DNA of 64,000 nucleotides from Pedobacter sp. JY14-1 (lineage in GTDB: Bacteria > Bacteroidota > Bacteroidia > Sphingobacteriales > Sphingobacteriaceae). A program made the translations under genes and the position numbers. The stretch lies in the NCBI RefSeq assembly GCF_029269825.1, contig NZ_JARJHU010000008.1, positions 1-64,000 on the forward strand, read 5' to 3'. The notes under the pieces were generated by a model, which was not told the origin of the DNA, did no database searches, and saw only the letters and a program-made list of their open reading frames with translations. Positions 1 to 8,130 of the stretch are shown here, piece after piece (positions within the stretch are counted from its first letter, which is position 1; each line of letters opens with the position of its first letter).

Positions 1-212
1 TAACGTACAGATACCTCGCTCGCGCTATAAATGACATCTCTTTAATGAACTTTCCAGGCTCCCTTTCGCAGTTCGCCCATCTCATATATCTTCAACCTCT
101 TCTCTCAGTTTCCCCCTGGTCGTCTTGTTCCAGAAGTCAGTTTCAAAAACCGGTCGTTTCAATCTTTCTTTTTCAGCTTCCGGCCATCCCGCCGTTTAGC
201 TCCCCGTCGTTT

Positions 213-249
213 GGGATTGCAAAGGTAGGAATCTTTTTGGCTTCGTCAA
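213..249 (-). promoter_or_regulatory. Leftward promoter P2, probably for an rRNA operon off the left edge
   Basis: On the minus strand a TTG (complement of 247-249) is followed by exactly 19 bases and TACCTTTG (complement of 220-227). This is the Bacteroidota sigma-A form, TTG at -33 and TAnnTTTG at -7. A long A/T tract (plus-strand T run, 253-270) lies just upstream, like an UP element. Transcription would start near 213 and run toward base 1 with no gene in the remaining leader. A boxA-like minus-strand stretch, GTTCATTAAAGAG, lies at about 38-50. The rRNA assignment is inference. Confidence 0.6.
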
Positions 250-365
250 GAACTTTTTTTTCTTTTTTTTGTTGCCCTGTTACCGGATAAACAACCAAAA
301 ATCAAATCAAGCCACACTCAACCATCACCCCTCCAGCCTTTCATTCAAACCCCTTCCTTCCGAAG

Positions 366-402
366 CGGAGTGCAAAAGTAGAAATCTTTTTTACTCCTGC
401 AA
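366..402 (-). promoter_or_regulatory. Leftward promoter P1, in tandem with P2
   Basis: A second minus-strand element matches the same architecture: TTG (complement of 400-402), 19 bases, TACTTTTG (complement of 373-380). The flanks also resemble P2, with an A run in the spacer and GATTTC or GATTCC before the -7 box. Two near-identical strong promoters about 150 bp apart, with no gene between them and the left edge, are typical of stable RNA operons. Confidence 0.55.
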
Positions 403-590
403 AACAACAGGCAAACATTTCTGACAACACGAACATAAACCCGCTGATAAACAAGGAGAAAAAATTGAAAATCTGGATGCCGCAAAAGTGAAAACAACAA
501 CTGACCCCGCAGCTAAAAGGATAAGATAAGCCAATGTACCCTATCATTACTCTTTGCGTATGGTATAAATAGCGGATGAATTCAGGATTA

Positions 591-701
591 AACTATCGTT
601 AGCATATGATTGCAATATCCTTGAACTATGGTTGGACTATCTCAGCGATAGTTCAAGGATAGTCCAACCATAGTACAACGATAGTCCAACGATAGTCCAA
701 C
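591..701. repeat. 11-bp-period repeat array with inverted copies
   Basis: The unit GATAGTCCAAC recurs at 659-669, 680-690 and 691-701, with variants at 647-657 (GATAGTTCAAG) and 669-679 (CATAGTACAAC), so the spacing is 10-12 and mostly 11 bp. Inverted copies precede it: 631-641 is the exact reverse complement of the unit, 621-631 is a variant, and 591-600 (AACTATCGTT) is a partial one. The arm 617-629 pairs with 648-660, and the overlapping arm 625-641 pairs with 659-675, so two mutually exclusive hairpins are possible. No gene overlaps it. 702-850 shows nothing further. Confidence 0.85.
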
Positions 702-850
702 CCGGAATTAATACTGAAGTCACCCACGACTCATCTGCAATTGATATTAGACAATATCGGGGTATTGCCGGGTCATTTCCACAACGGAAAACTCAGTGAA
801 ACCTGCAACAGTTGTAAAAACGTAAGAATAATATCCAGAGAATGGAAAGG

Positions 851-1213
851 TCAGTATTGTCCGGTAGACAACAGCACCAAAGTACAAGCCCTTACAGCCT
901 CAATGCCACTCTCCCTTACCAGTGATTCCAGTTCTGAATTCTCAGTACCCGGATTAAATACTACCCTTTTGGGTTTGGTTTTCAGGATATACTCATAATA
1001 ATCCTTTTGTACCTGAGGGCCTATATATAAAGTAATGGTATCGATATCTTCATGAATTCTGGCCGGAGGCTCAATCTCGACACCTGCGACGGCACCCTTC
1101 TTAATCCCTACGTTCACGATATCATGCCCCTTGGACGTCAGCATTTGCGCGGCCAGGTAGGCATACCGGTCAGCATTGGGTGTTGCACCTATAATCAAAG
1201 TCTTCTTATTCAT
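851..1213 (-). CDS. CoA-binding domain protein (CoA_binding_2 family)
   Basis: A 120-residue protein that fits a single Rossmann-like CoA-binding domain. It opens with KKTLIIGATPNADRYAY, the glycine-containing nucleotide loop of the family, and contains PGTENSELE in the position of the conserved PG-containing segment of YccU-like proteins. The length is normal for stand-alone members. These small proteins are widespread, but their cellular role is not settled. It is about 100 bp downstream of the FAD dehydrogenase on the same strand, so the two may be co-transcribed. The family call is secure; the function is unknown. Confidence 0.8.
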   Translation of the reverse strand: MNKKTLIIGATPNADRYAYLAAQMLTSKGHDIVNVGIKKGAVAGVEIEPPARIHEDIDTITLYIGPQVQKDYYEYILKTKPKRVVFNPGTENSELESLVRESGIEAVRACTLVLLSTGQY

Positions 1214-1309
1214 ATCGCTCAGGCCAGCCTATCTGCAGCCCCTCATCATCAAAACAACAAAAAATGCGGAAGGGTTTAAAAAACCTTTCCGTCAAACTAT
1301 CCTTCCGGC

Positions 1310-2872
1310 TTAAAAGCATCGTTTTACCGCGTCGGCACAATTGATACCATCAATGGCAGCAGAAACGATACCACCTGCATATCCCGCGCCTTCCGCACAC
1401 GGAAAAAGTCCCTTCAGAAAAGGGTGTTGCAAAGTCTCCTTATCCCTCGGAATACGTACCGGAGAAGATGTCCTGCTTTCCACCCCCACCAGAACTGCCT
1501 CATTCGTATAATAACCCTTCATTTTTCTTCCAAACAGCGGGAGCGCCTGTTGTAAAGATGAGGTAACGAAATCCGGCAATATTTCTGCAAGCATAGCGCT
1601 CTTTGTTCCGGGCAGATAGGAATTTCCGGGTAAATCTGAAGAAAGACGGCCCTCGACAAAATCGATCATTCTCTGCGCAGGCGCAACCAGTTTGCCTCCA
1701 CCGGCCGCAAATGCCGCCTTTTCAATTTCTGCCTGAAAACGCAGCATTTTCATCGGATCATCCCCGCTCACATCATCCAGCCCGATCTGTACAACTGTAC
1801 CCGAATTGGCGTAAGGGTTATTCCGCTTTGAAGGCGACCAGCCATTGACCACGACTTCTTCCTCAGCGGTTGCACATGGGGCAATGATCCCGCCCGGACA
1901 CATACAGAATGAAAAAACGCCTCTGCCTCCAACCTGCTGTACCAGACTATAATAAGCAGGGGGCAGGTATTCACTTCTAACCTCACAGTGGTATTGCACT
2001 GCATCAATGACTTTCTGCGGATGTTCAATTCTAACACCCAGCGCAAAGGGCTTGGGTTCAATCAGGATACCCTTCCGGTGGAGCAGCTCATAGATATCAC
2101 GCGCAGAATGGCCCGTGGCCAGTACTACAGCATCTGCAGCCAATTGTGTTCCTGTACGGCCCGGATCTCCCTCAATATTGACGACTACGCCCTCGATTTT
2201 CCCCGATCCGGTCAGGAGATCAGCTAATTTATGCCCAAACCTGATCTCACCGCCCGCGTTCAGTATTGTTTCCCTGATGCCGGTAATGATACCCGGGAGC
2301 TTATTGGTACCGATATGGGGCCTGGCATCTACCAGGATATCTGCCGGTGCACCATGCTGTACGAAAACCTCAAGCACCTTATTCACATCTCCACGTTTAT
2401 TGGACCGGGTATATAATTTTCCGTCAGAATAAGTTCCTGCTCCGCCCTCGCCAAAACAATAGTTGGATTCTGGATTCACGATACCGGACTTATTGATGGC
2501 GGCAAGGTCCCGCCGGCGCTGCTTGACATCCTTCCCCCGTTCGATCACAATGGGTTTCAATCCCTGTTCAATACACCTCAGCGCAGCAAACAATCCTGCC
2601 GGACCCGCCCCTACTATGATGACCGGCCGTGCCTGGGCCACATTCGGATAATGATTTGTAAAAGTTTCAGGAACAGGTGCTTCGTCTATAAAGGCCCTTA
2701 CCTGCATCCGGTAAACTACGCGCCTCGAACGGGCGTCGACCGAACGCTTCAGGACTTTAAATCCCTTTAGCGAAGTTTTACCGATACGCAGTTCCTTAAG
2801 CAAAGCGGCTTTGACCGCCTCGTCCGCACCCGCCTGTTCCGGCAGCAGCGTGATCTCAATATCTCTTTGCAT
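1310..2872 (-). CDS. FAD-dependent dehydrogenase (COG2509 type)
   Basis: A 520-residue flavoprotein. Residues 1-80 form the family's N-terminal alpha/beta domain. A dinucleotide-binding loop, VIIVGAGPAGLFAALR, starts near residue 84, followed by the IERG end of beta-2. Downstream are CFGEGGAGTYSDGKLYTR, typical of this family, and a C-terminal FAD-contacting segment (CAEGAGYAGGIVSAAIDG). Physiological substrate and electron acceptor are unknown for the family; it is cytosolic with no signal peptide. The start fits a -7 element at 2904-2911, which leaves a leader of about 25 nt. Length is normal and no key motif is missing. Confidence 0.85.
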   Translation of the reverse strand: MQRDIEITLLPEQAGADEAVKAALLKELRIGKTSLKGFKVLKRSVDARSRRVVYRMQVRAFIDEAPVPETFTNHYPNVAQARPVIIVGAGPAGLFAALRCIEQGLKPIVIERGKDVKQRRRDLAAINKSGIVNPESNYCFGEGGAGTYSDGKLYTRSNKRGDVNKVLEVFVQHGAPADILVDARPHIGTNKLPGIITGIRETILNAGGEIRFGHKLADLLTGSGKIEGVVVNIEGDPGRTGTQLAADAVVLATGHSARDIYELLHRKGILIEPKPFALGVRIEHPQKVIDAVQYHCEVRSEYLPPAYYSLVQQVGGRGVFSFCMCPGGIIAPCATAEEEVVVNGWSPSKRNNPYANSGTVVQIGLDDVSGDDPMKMLRFQAEIEKAAFAAGGGKLVAPAQRMIDFVEGRLSSDLPGNSYLPGTKSAMLAEILPDFVTSSLQQALPLFGRKMKGYYTNEAVLVGVESRTSSPVRIPRDKETLQHPFLKGLFPCAEGAGYAGGIVSAAIDGINCADAVKRCF

Positions 2873-2903
2873 AATTCTGTCAGGTTTTTATCCCGAACTG
2901 TAA

Positions 2904-2911
2904 CAAAGGTA
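2904..2911 (-). promoter_or_regulatory. -7 promoter element for the FAD dehydrogenase
   Basis: The complement reads TACCTTTG, a full match to the Bacteroidota -7 consensus TAnnTTTG, about 32 bp upstream of the start codon at 2872. I see no clean TTG at the expected upstream distance, so only the -7 half is supported. Confidence 0.45.
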
Positions 2912-2964
2912 CGAAAGTTGATTCCTAATGTGTAAATTACCAAAGCAAATTAAAATCGATAAAC

Positions 2965-3546
2965 ATGAAAAAAGCACTATTGGCCATTGCGGCAGTTTTA
3001 GTCCTTATGGTAGCGGTAAGTGGTTGCGGCTACAACAACCTTGTAAAGCTGGATGAAGACGTAAAAACCAAATGGGCGCAAGTAGAAACACAATACCAAC
3101 GCCGCTCCGATCTGATCCCGAACCTGGTCAGCACGGTAAAGGGAGCTGCAAAATTTGAGCAGAGCACCCTTACATCCGTCATAGAAGCCAGGTCAAAAGC
3201 CAGCCAGATCACCATTGATCCGGACAAGCTGACAGAAGAGAACATGCAAAAATATCAGGCTGCCCAGGGACAACTCAGCCAGGCACTGGGAAGATTAATG
3301 GTCCTGACCGAAAACTACCCGCAATTGAAGGCTACCCAACAGTTCAGCGAACTTTCTGCCCAGCTTGAAGGCACTGAAAACAGGATTACTGTAGCCAGAA
3401 AAGACTTCAATGAAGCCGTACAGGCTTATAATGTCAAAGTCCGGAGCTTTCCCAATAACCTCACCGCCGGAATATTCGGTTTTAGCCAGAAGGCAGCCTT
3501 CAAAGCCGAGGCAGGAGCTCAGAATGCACCTAAGGTAGAATTCTAA
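2965..3546 (+). CDS. LemA family lipoprotein
   Basis: A 193-residue LemA-family protein. It starts with a lipoprotein signal, MKKALLAIAAVLVLMVAVSG followed by Cys21. Next come the LemA hallmarks: a long helical segment with KTKWAQVETQYQRRSDLIPN near residue 35, then NLVSTVKG and a helical coil to about residue 165. It probably sits on the periplasmic face of a membrane. It is followed after 7 bp by two TPM-domain genes, the usual LemA/TPM gene set whose joint function is unresolved. The family call is firm; the role is not known. Confidence 0.9.
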   Translation: MKKALLAIAAVLVLMVAVSGCGYNNLVKLDEDVKTKWAQVETQYQRRSDLIPNLVSTVKGAAKFEQSTLTSVIEARSKASQITIDPDKLTEENMQKYQAAQGQLSQALGRLMVLTENYPQLKATQQFSELSAQLEGTENRITVARKDFNEAVQAYNVKVRSFPNNLTAGIFGFSQKAAFKAEAGAQNAPKVEF

Positions 3547-3553
3547 ACAGATT

Positions 3554-4003
3554 ATGGGGTTATTTACCGAAAATGAGCAGGAACTCATTTCGAAAGCCAT
3601 TTCCGATGCGGAGAAGGCTACTTCGGGAGAGATCAGAATCGCGCTTGAAAAACATTGCAGCGGCGATGCGCTTGAAAAAGCGGCTTCCATGTTTATTAAA
3701 CTGGGCATGGACAAGACAACCCGCCACAATGGCGTTCTGATCTATATTGCCGTTGAGGACCATAAATTCGCAATTATCGGAGACAAAGGCATTGATAAGG
3801 TTGTCCCTGCGGATTTCTGGGAAATGACCAAATCTGCAATGAGATCATGTTTTATCAAGGGAGATCTGATCGGGGGCATCCTCACCGGTATCTCTCTTGC
3901 CGGGGAACAGCTTTCGGCTTACTTTCCATCGGAAAAAGACGACGTCAACGAGCTTTCCAACGATATCATCTTTATGGACAAACCTAAAGACAGCGGGGCA
4001 TGA
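3554..4003 (+). CDS. TPM domain protein, soluble
   Basis: A 149-residue protein made almost only of a TPM domain: N-terminal helix (ENEQELISKAISDAEKATSGEIRIAL), a strand-rich core with NGVLIYIAVEDHKFAIIGDKGID, and a helical end. There is no signal peptide or membrane segment, unlike its downstream paralogue. Its last four bases overlap the next start codon (ATGA at 4000-4003), so the two are translationally coupled. TPM domains have been linked to photosystem repair and phosphatase activity in plants and to LemA partners in bacteria; no substrate can be inferred here. Confidence 0.85.
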   Translation: MGLFTENEQELISKAISDAEKATSGEIRIALEKHCSGDALEKAASMFIKLGMDKTTRHNGVLIYIAVEDHKFAIIGDKGIDKVVPADFWEMTKSAMRSCFIKGDLIGGILTGISLAGEQLSAYFPSEKDDVNELSNDIIFMDKPKDSGA

Positions 4004-4767
4004 GAAAAATACTGGTTATCTTATTTTTTTCATGCCTTAACCTGTTCAGCTTACAGGCGCAGGACTTTCCGGCAAAACCGGATAAGTTGGTCAATGACTA
4101 TACCGGAACTTTAAATTCCGATCAGCTGAGCAGCCTGGAACGTAAACTGGTTGCTTTCGACGACTCTACTTCGATACAGATTGCCATCGCTGTGGTAAAA
4201 TCGGTAGGCGATTATGACATCAACGAATATGCGCTTGAGCTCGGCCGGAAATGGGGCGTCGGATCGGCAAAGAAAAACACCGGCATCATGATCGTAGTGG
4301 CACTGGCCGACAGGAAGCTGTCCATCCAGACCGGCTATGGAATGGAAGGCGTTTTGCCCGATATCTACGCCAAACGCATTATTGAAAATGAGATCAAGCC
4401 TCATTTTAAAACATCTGATTACTACGGTGGTCTTGATGCCGGTACGGATGCAATCATCAAGTACACCAAGGGTGAGTATAAAAACGACAAACCCAAAAAG
4501 AAAAACAGTACGGGACCTTCTGCATTCATCGTTCTGGTCATTATCATCATCGTAGTCATACTTTTGAGACGTGGCGGAGGCGGTGGTGGAAGCCAGGTCA
4601 TCGGAAGCCGCGGCGTGGCAGACGCCCTGTTCTGGAGCATGCTCCTGGGCGGTGGCCGCAGCGGAGGCGGAGGCAGTGGCTGGGGTGGCGGAAGTTCAGG
4701 CGGTGGAGGATTCGGCGGGTTCGGCGGCGGGAGCTTTGGCGGTGGCGGCAGCAGCGGCAGCTGGTAG
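4000..4767 (+). CDS. TPM domain protein with membrane anchor and Gly-rich tail (YgcG-like)
   Basis: A 255-residue protein with a signal peptide ending around SLQAQ (residue 22), then a TPM domain at about 28-150 with the family core (NTGIMIVVALADRKLSIQTGYGMEG). A hydrophobic span, FIVLVIIIIVVILL, follows at about 174-188, then a tail of roughly 65 residues that is mostly Gly and Ser. This layout is standard for YgcG-like proteins: the TPM domain outside the inner membrane, anchored by the helix, with the flexible tail on the far side. It overlaps the upstream TPM gene by four bases. Role unknown, probably with LemA. Confidence 0.88.
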   Translation: MRKILVILFFSCLNLFSLQAQDFPAKPDKLVNDYTGTLNSDQLSSLERKLVAFDDSTSIQIAIAVVKSVGDYDINEYALELGRKWGVGSAKKNTGIMIVVALADRKLSIQTGYGMEGVLPDIYAKRIIENEIKPHFKTSDYYGGLDAGTDAIIKYTKGEYKNDKPKKKNSTGPSAFIVLVIIIIVVILLRRGGGGGGSQVIGSRGVADALFWSMLLGGGRSGGGGSGWGGGSSGGGGFGGFGGGSFGGGGSSGSW

Positions 4768-4787
4768 AAAAACAATATCAATTTCGA

Positions 4788-5339
4788 ATGGAAATCTTAA
4801 AGTGGAAGACACTTTCTTCCAAATACCTGGTCAAAGAAAAATGGGCCACGCTTAGGGTAGATACCTGCGACCTGCTGAATGGTCAGGTCAAAGACGATTA
4901 TTATGTGCTCGAATATCCCAACTGGGTCAACGCAGTTGCACTTACAGCCGAAAATAAGATGATCCTGGTCCGGCAGTACAGGCACGGCGCAGACATCATT
5001 TCACTGGAGATACCCGGAGGGGTTATAGATGGGGATGAAACGCCTGAGATGGCCATAAAGCGGGAGCTACTGGAAGAGACCGGGTATTCCTTTTCAGGCG
5101 CAGAACTGATCAGTACAGCATACCCCAATCCGGCGACGGCTACCAATGTTACCTACACCTACCTGCTCACGGGGGGAATAAAAATACAAGACCAGGCGCT
5201 TGATGAACATGAAATACTCGAAGTAGAAGAATATTCGGTTGAAGAGGTTAAACAGCTGCTACTGGAAAACAAGATAGCTCAGGCGCTGCATTCCACAGCC
5301 CTTTTCTATGGACTAATAAAAATAGGGGCACTGAAATAG
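4788..5339 (+). CDS. NUDIX hydrolase (ADP-ribose pyrophosphatase-like)
   Basis: A 183-residue cytosolic Nudix enzyme. The full Nudix box is present near residues 77-99: G-x5-E-x7-REL-x-EE-x-G, read as GGVIDGDE then RELLEETGY. The WVNAVALTAENKMILVRQYRHG strand-and-turn before it is typical of ADP-sugar pyrophosphatases, which cleave ADP-ribose or related nucleoside diphosphate sugars. It starts 20 bp after the TPM gene and may be a late member of that operon. Its stop codon lies inside a strong hairpin shared with dnaA. Substrate is inferred only from family resemblance. Confidence 0.85.
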   Translation: MEILKWKTLSSKYLVKEKWATLRVDTCDLLNGQVKDDYYVLEYPNWVNAVALTAENKMILVRQYRHGADIISLEIPGGVIDGDETPEMAIKRELLEETGYSFSGAELISTAYPNPATATNVTYTYLLTGGIKIQDQALDEHEILEVEEYSVEEVKQLLLENKIAQALHSTALFYGLIKIGALK

Positions 5340-5349
5340 TGCCCCTATT
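5321..5349 (-). terminator. Convergent hairpin terminator between the Nudix gene and dnaA
   Basis: A 12-bp perfect stem, 5321-5332 with 5338-5349, and a 5-nt loop. On the minus strand it is followed by TTTTTATTAG, so it works best as the dnaA terminator. The Nudix stop codon (5337-5339) sits at the edge of the loop. Confidence 0.75.
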
Positions 5350-5382
5350 GTAAAATTCCTTCTTTCGGTTCAGCTGATCCGC

Positions 5383-6813
5383 TTAGCTCATTTTCAGCTT
5401 CTTCTGGATATCATGAACATATCCCTTAAATTTCTTATCCGTATCGATCAGGTCCTCAACTGTCTGGCAAGCATAGATCACCGTTGAATGGTCCCTGCCG
5501 CCAAAGAAGGCACCGATAGTCTTGAGGGAAGATTTAGTATGGCTCTTTGAAAGATACATCGATATCTGACGGGCCTGAACAATTTCACGTTTCCGCGTCT
5601 GCGATTTCACCATATCTACAGGTACTTCGAAATACTCGCAGACCAGCTTCTGGATATACTCCATAGAAATCTCTTTGGAGGTATTCTTAATGAAGTTCTT
5701 CAGCATCTGCTTGGCCAGTCCAAGATCGATATCTTTCTTGTTTAGTGTAGACTGGGCCAGCAGGGACACCATTGCTCCTTCCAGCTCCCTGACATTATTA
5801 TCAATATTATGGGCTACATATTCAATAACCTCAGCAGGCAGTTCAATTCCGTCCGCATACATTTTCTTCTTCAAGATGGCAATCCTGGTCTCCAGGTCCG
5901 GAACCTGCAGGTCTGCGGAAAGCCCCCATTTGAAACGGCTCAGCAAACGTTCTTCAAGCCCTGCCAGGTCCTTGGGTGCCTTGTCAGAAGTCAGGATCAC
6001 CTGCTTACCTGACTGGTGCAGATGGTTGAAGATATGAAAGAAGATATCCTGTGTCTTTTCCTTTCCGGCAAAATTGTGGACATCGTCCATGATGATCACA
6101 TCCATTGCCTGGTAGAAATTGACAAAGTCATTAATGGTATTGTTCTTTAACGAGTCTACAAACTGCTGGCAGAATTTCTCACAGGAAACATAGATCACAA
6201 GTTTATCAGGCATATTCCGCTTGATCTCATTGCCTATCGCCTGAGCCAGGTGGGTTTTTCCTAAACCTACACCGCCATAGACCATCAGGGGATTAAATGA
6301 AGTACCTCCGGGTTTGGCAGCCACGGCATACCCCGCCGAACGGGCAAGCCTGTTACAGTCACCTTCTATATAATTGTCAAAAGTATAGTTGGGATTCAGC
6401 TGGGGGTCGACATTCAGTTTCTTAAGCCCGGGGATAATGAAAGGATTTTTGATATCCTTATTGATCGATACGGGAATCGGCATTGACTGCGACTTGGCCT
6501 CGGCGCCGTTTCCGTTACTTGGCATATTGGTCGTATAAGGCGACCCCGAGTTGGAAGATTTATCAACGACAATATTGTATTCCAGCCTTCCCTCTTCTCC
6601 CAGTTGCTTTTTTACGGTCTTTCTCAGGAGCCCTACATAGTGCTCCTCAAGCCATTCATAGAAGAATAAACTTGGCACCTGTATGGTCAGAACCTTGCCT
6701 TCCAGTTTTAATGCGGATATCGGTTCGAACCAGGTCTTGAAACTCTGGCCCGGAATGTTATCCTTTATGATTTGGAGACAGTTCTTCCATACTTCTGTAC
6801 AAGTTTTTTCCAT
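5383..6813 (-). CDS. dnaA: Chromosomal replication initiator DnaA
   Basis: A 476-residue DnaA of normal length. Residues 1-80 are the helicase-loader domain (CTEVWKNCLQIIKDNI), 81-130 a low-complexity linker, then the AAA+ domain with Walker A GGVGLGKTHLAQ and Walker B VIIMDDVHNF. Domain IV ends with the signature GGRDHSTVIYACQTV, which binds DnaA boxes. It initiates replication and represses its own gene in many bacteria. Two inverted TTATCAACA sites lie in the AT-rich upstream region (6897-6905 and 6981-6989). It stands alone, without dnaN next to it, as is common in Bacteroidota. Confidence 0.97.
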   Translation of the reverse strand: MEKTCTEVWKNCLQIIKDNIPGQSFKTWFEPISALKLEGKVLTIQVPSLFFYEWLEEHYVGLLRKTVKKQLGEEGRLEYNIVVDKSSNSGSPYTTNMPSNGNGAEAKSQSMPIPVSINKDIKNPFIIPGLKKLNVDPQLNPNYTFDNYIEGDCNRLARSAGYAVAAKPGGTSFNPLMVYGGVGLGKTHLAQAIGNEIKRNMPDKLVIYVSCEKFCQQFVDSLKNNTINDFVNFYQAMDVIIMDDVHNFAGKEKTQDIFFHIFNHLHQSGKQVILTSDKAPKDLAGLEERLLSRFKWGLSADLQVPDLETRIAILKKKMYADGIELPAEVIEYVAHNIDNNVRELEGAMVSLLAQSTLNKKDIDLGLAKQMLKNFIKNTSKEISMEYIQKLVCEYFEVPVDMVKSQTRKREIVQARQISMYLSKSHTKSSLKTIGAFFGGRDHSTVIYACQTVEDLIDTDKKFKGYVHDIQKKLKMS

Positions 6814-6896
6814 AGGGTAATCTATAATTTGTTGGTTTTCAGTGACGATACCAGCACGAAAAAATTGCGGTTTCGAGAGATCGAATATTCAAAAAA

Positions 6897-6989
6897 TTAT
6901 CAACAAAAAAAACTTAATTTTTATTTATTCGGTAAGTCCCTAAACAGCAATACCATACCCCAATTAACCTCAATTTTTTATGTTGATAA
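6897..6989. promoter_or_regulatory. Two inverted DnaA-box-like sites upstream of dnaA
   Basis: TTATCAACA at 6897-6905 and its reverse complement TGTTGATAA at 6981-6989 each differ from the classical TTATCCACA at one base. They are in opposite orientation within a very A/T-rich stretch. They could be autoregulatory sites or part of an origin. Only two are seen, fewer than a typical oriC cluster. Confidence 0.45.
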
Positions 6990-7033
6990 CTATTTCTTAA
7001 CGTATTTTTTAACATCATCCGAGCCAGGTGATA

Positions 7034-7567
7034 TCAGCGCTTTTTTGCCGGAAGCAGCCCCTGCTTAATTAGCTTTAAGGCCAGTTCATAGGGGTTGTGG
7101 TCCAGTACGGACAGGCGCAGGAGAACACCGCGTCCGAGTTCCAGCCCCTCGGCTTCTTCATCAAGCTCAGCAGATACGTTTTTGATCAGGGTCAGCGTAT
7201 CTCCCTTTAAACCTGCCACAGTGTCCCACACCCCCTGGTCTACGTAAAGCTGCTGCGCAATGTTATGTTGAAATTCAGATCTTATCTCCTGAAGTGCCAG
7301 CGCACGCAATTCCGCGAGGGTGATTCCGGGACGATGCAGCCTGATGAACAGGTTTTCCGGATTAATACGGTCGACAAAAACCATCAGGCGTTCATGAGCC
7401 AGCAAACGAAGATTCATCCAATGCACCTCACTACCCTTACTGCGTTGCTCCTGTAAGCTCAGGTACTTTTTCAGGTCATTTCTGATCAGGGCATATCCCG
7501 CGAGTAAGATCAGGACACCCGGAACCGCTAATTTCAAAACGGATTCTGCAAAACTGTATAAATTCAT
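7034..7567 (-). CDS. Conserved Bacteroidota protein with N-terminal membrane anchor
   Basis: A 177-residue protein I recognise only as a Bacteroidota-type hypothetical. One hydrophobic helix near residues 10-27 (VLKLAVPGVLILLAGYALI) is followed by a charged helical cytosolic region containing LRLLAHERLMVFVDRINPENLFIR and a C-terminal LALKLIKQGLL segment. There is no cleavable signal or catalytic motif. It lies upstream of dnaA on the same strand, with about 220 bp of AT-rich DNA between, and divergent from the iscA-type gene. Real by length and composition; function unknown. Confidence 0.75.
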   Translation of the reverse strand: MNLYSFAESVLKLAVPGVLILLAGYALIRNDLKKYLSLQEQRSKGSEVHWMNLRLLAHERLMVFVDRINPENLFIRLHRPGITLAELRALALQEIRSEFQHNIAQQLYVDQGVWDTVAGLKGDTLTLIKNVSAELDEEAEGLELGRGVLLRLSVLDHNPYELALKLIKQGLLPAKKR

Positions 7568-7682
7568 CTATTGTTTATATATGGTAATAATTATACCGTC
7601 AGGTCAGCAAAAATGTGTATTTTATTTATCTTTACACGTTAATAAATCCCAAAGTTGATATCCTAATTAAATACACAGGAAT

Positions 7683-8036
7683 ATGAGTACAGCTATTGAC
7701 ACAGCGTTTGCACCGGTTACCTTTACAGAAGGAGCGGTAAAGGAAATCTTCAAACTTAAGGACCAGCAGGAAATTTCAGAGGAGTTTGGTTTACGCGTAG
7801 GCGTAGAAGGCGGCGGTTGCGCAGGCATGAATTATGTACTTGGCTTTGATCAGAAAAAAGACGGTGACCAGGAATTTATCATAGATGGCATTAAAGTGTT
7901 CATGCATAAAGCCCACCAGATGTACCTGCTCGGCATGCAGGTAGACTGGCAGGATGGCCTGAATGCGAGAGGCTTTACCTTCAGTAATCCCAATGCGGCC
8001 AGCACCTGTGGATGCGGCACCAGTTTTTCAGTTTAA
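7683..8036 (+). CDS. A-type iron-sulfur carrier (HesB/IscA/ErpA family)
   Basis: A 117-residue protein with the three conserved cysteines of A-type carriers: Cys46 in GGGCAGMNY and Cys109 and Cys111 in STCGCGTSF. It would bind an Fe-S cluster or iron and pass clusters to apoproteins. Length is typical. No isc or suf gene is adjacent, so it is a stand-alone copy. A clear terminator follows at 8062-8097, separating it from the permease gene. Whether it is the IscA, ErpA or SufA type cannot be settled from sequence alone. Confidence 0.92.
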   Translation: MSTAIDTAFAPVTFTEGAVKEIFKLKDQQEISEEFGLRVGVEGGGCAGMNYVLGFDQKKDGDQEFIIDGIKVFMHKAHQMYLLGMQVDWQDGLNARGFTFSNPNAASTCGCGTSFSV

Positions 8037-8061
8037 GCCCGAAGAATGTAACATTATAGGT

Positions 8062-8097
8062 AGTCCCGTTGTCTTAACAGCGGGACTTTTTATTTTT
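8062..8097 (+). terminator. Rho-independent terminator after the Fe-S carrier gene
   Basis: Stem AGTCCCG (8062-8068) pairs with CGGGACT (8081-8087), followed at once by TTTTTATTTTTA. The next gene starts about 35 bp further on. Confidence 0.8.
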
Positions 8098-8130
8098 ATA
8101 CCCTATAAATACCTTATACCAGACCGATCA

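Noticed and set aside
45..290. Plus-strand reading frame of 81 codons in the left-edge non-coding region
   Set aside because: It is antisense to the predicted promoter and leader, has low-complexity Ser/Phe content, and no family resemblance.
591..701. The 11-bp arrays (also 30717-30792) as CRISPR
   Set aside because: Units are 11 bp with no spacers, inverted copies occur, and no cas gene is in the window.
4422..4781. Proline-rich frame on the minus strand opposite the Gly-rich tail
   Set aside because: It is the antisense image of a Gly-rich coding repeat; GGN codons read as CCN on the other strand.
7963..8130. N-terminal extension of the MacB-like permease back into the Fe-S carrier gene
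   Set aside because: It would cross a strong terminator and encode residues unrelated to the family; the ATG at 8131 gives the standard N-terminus.
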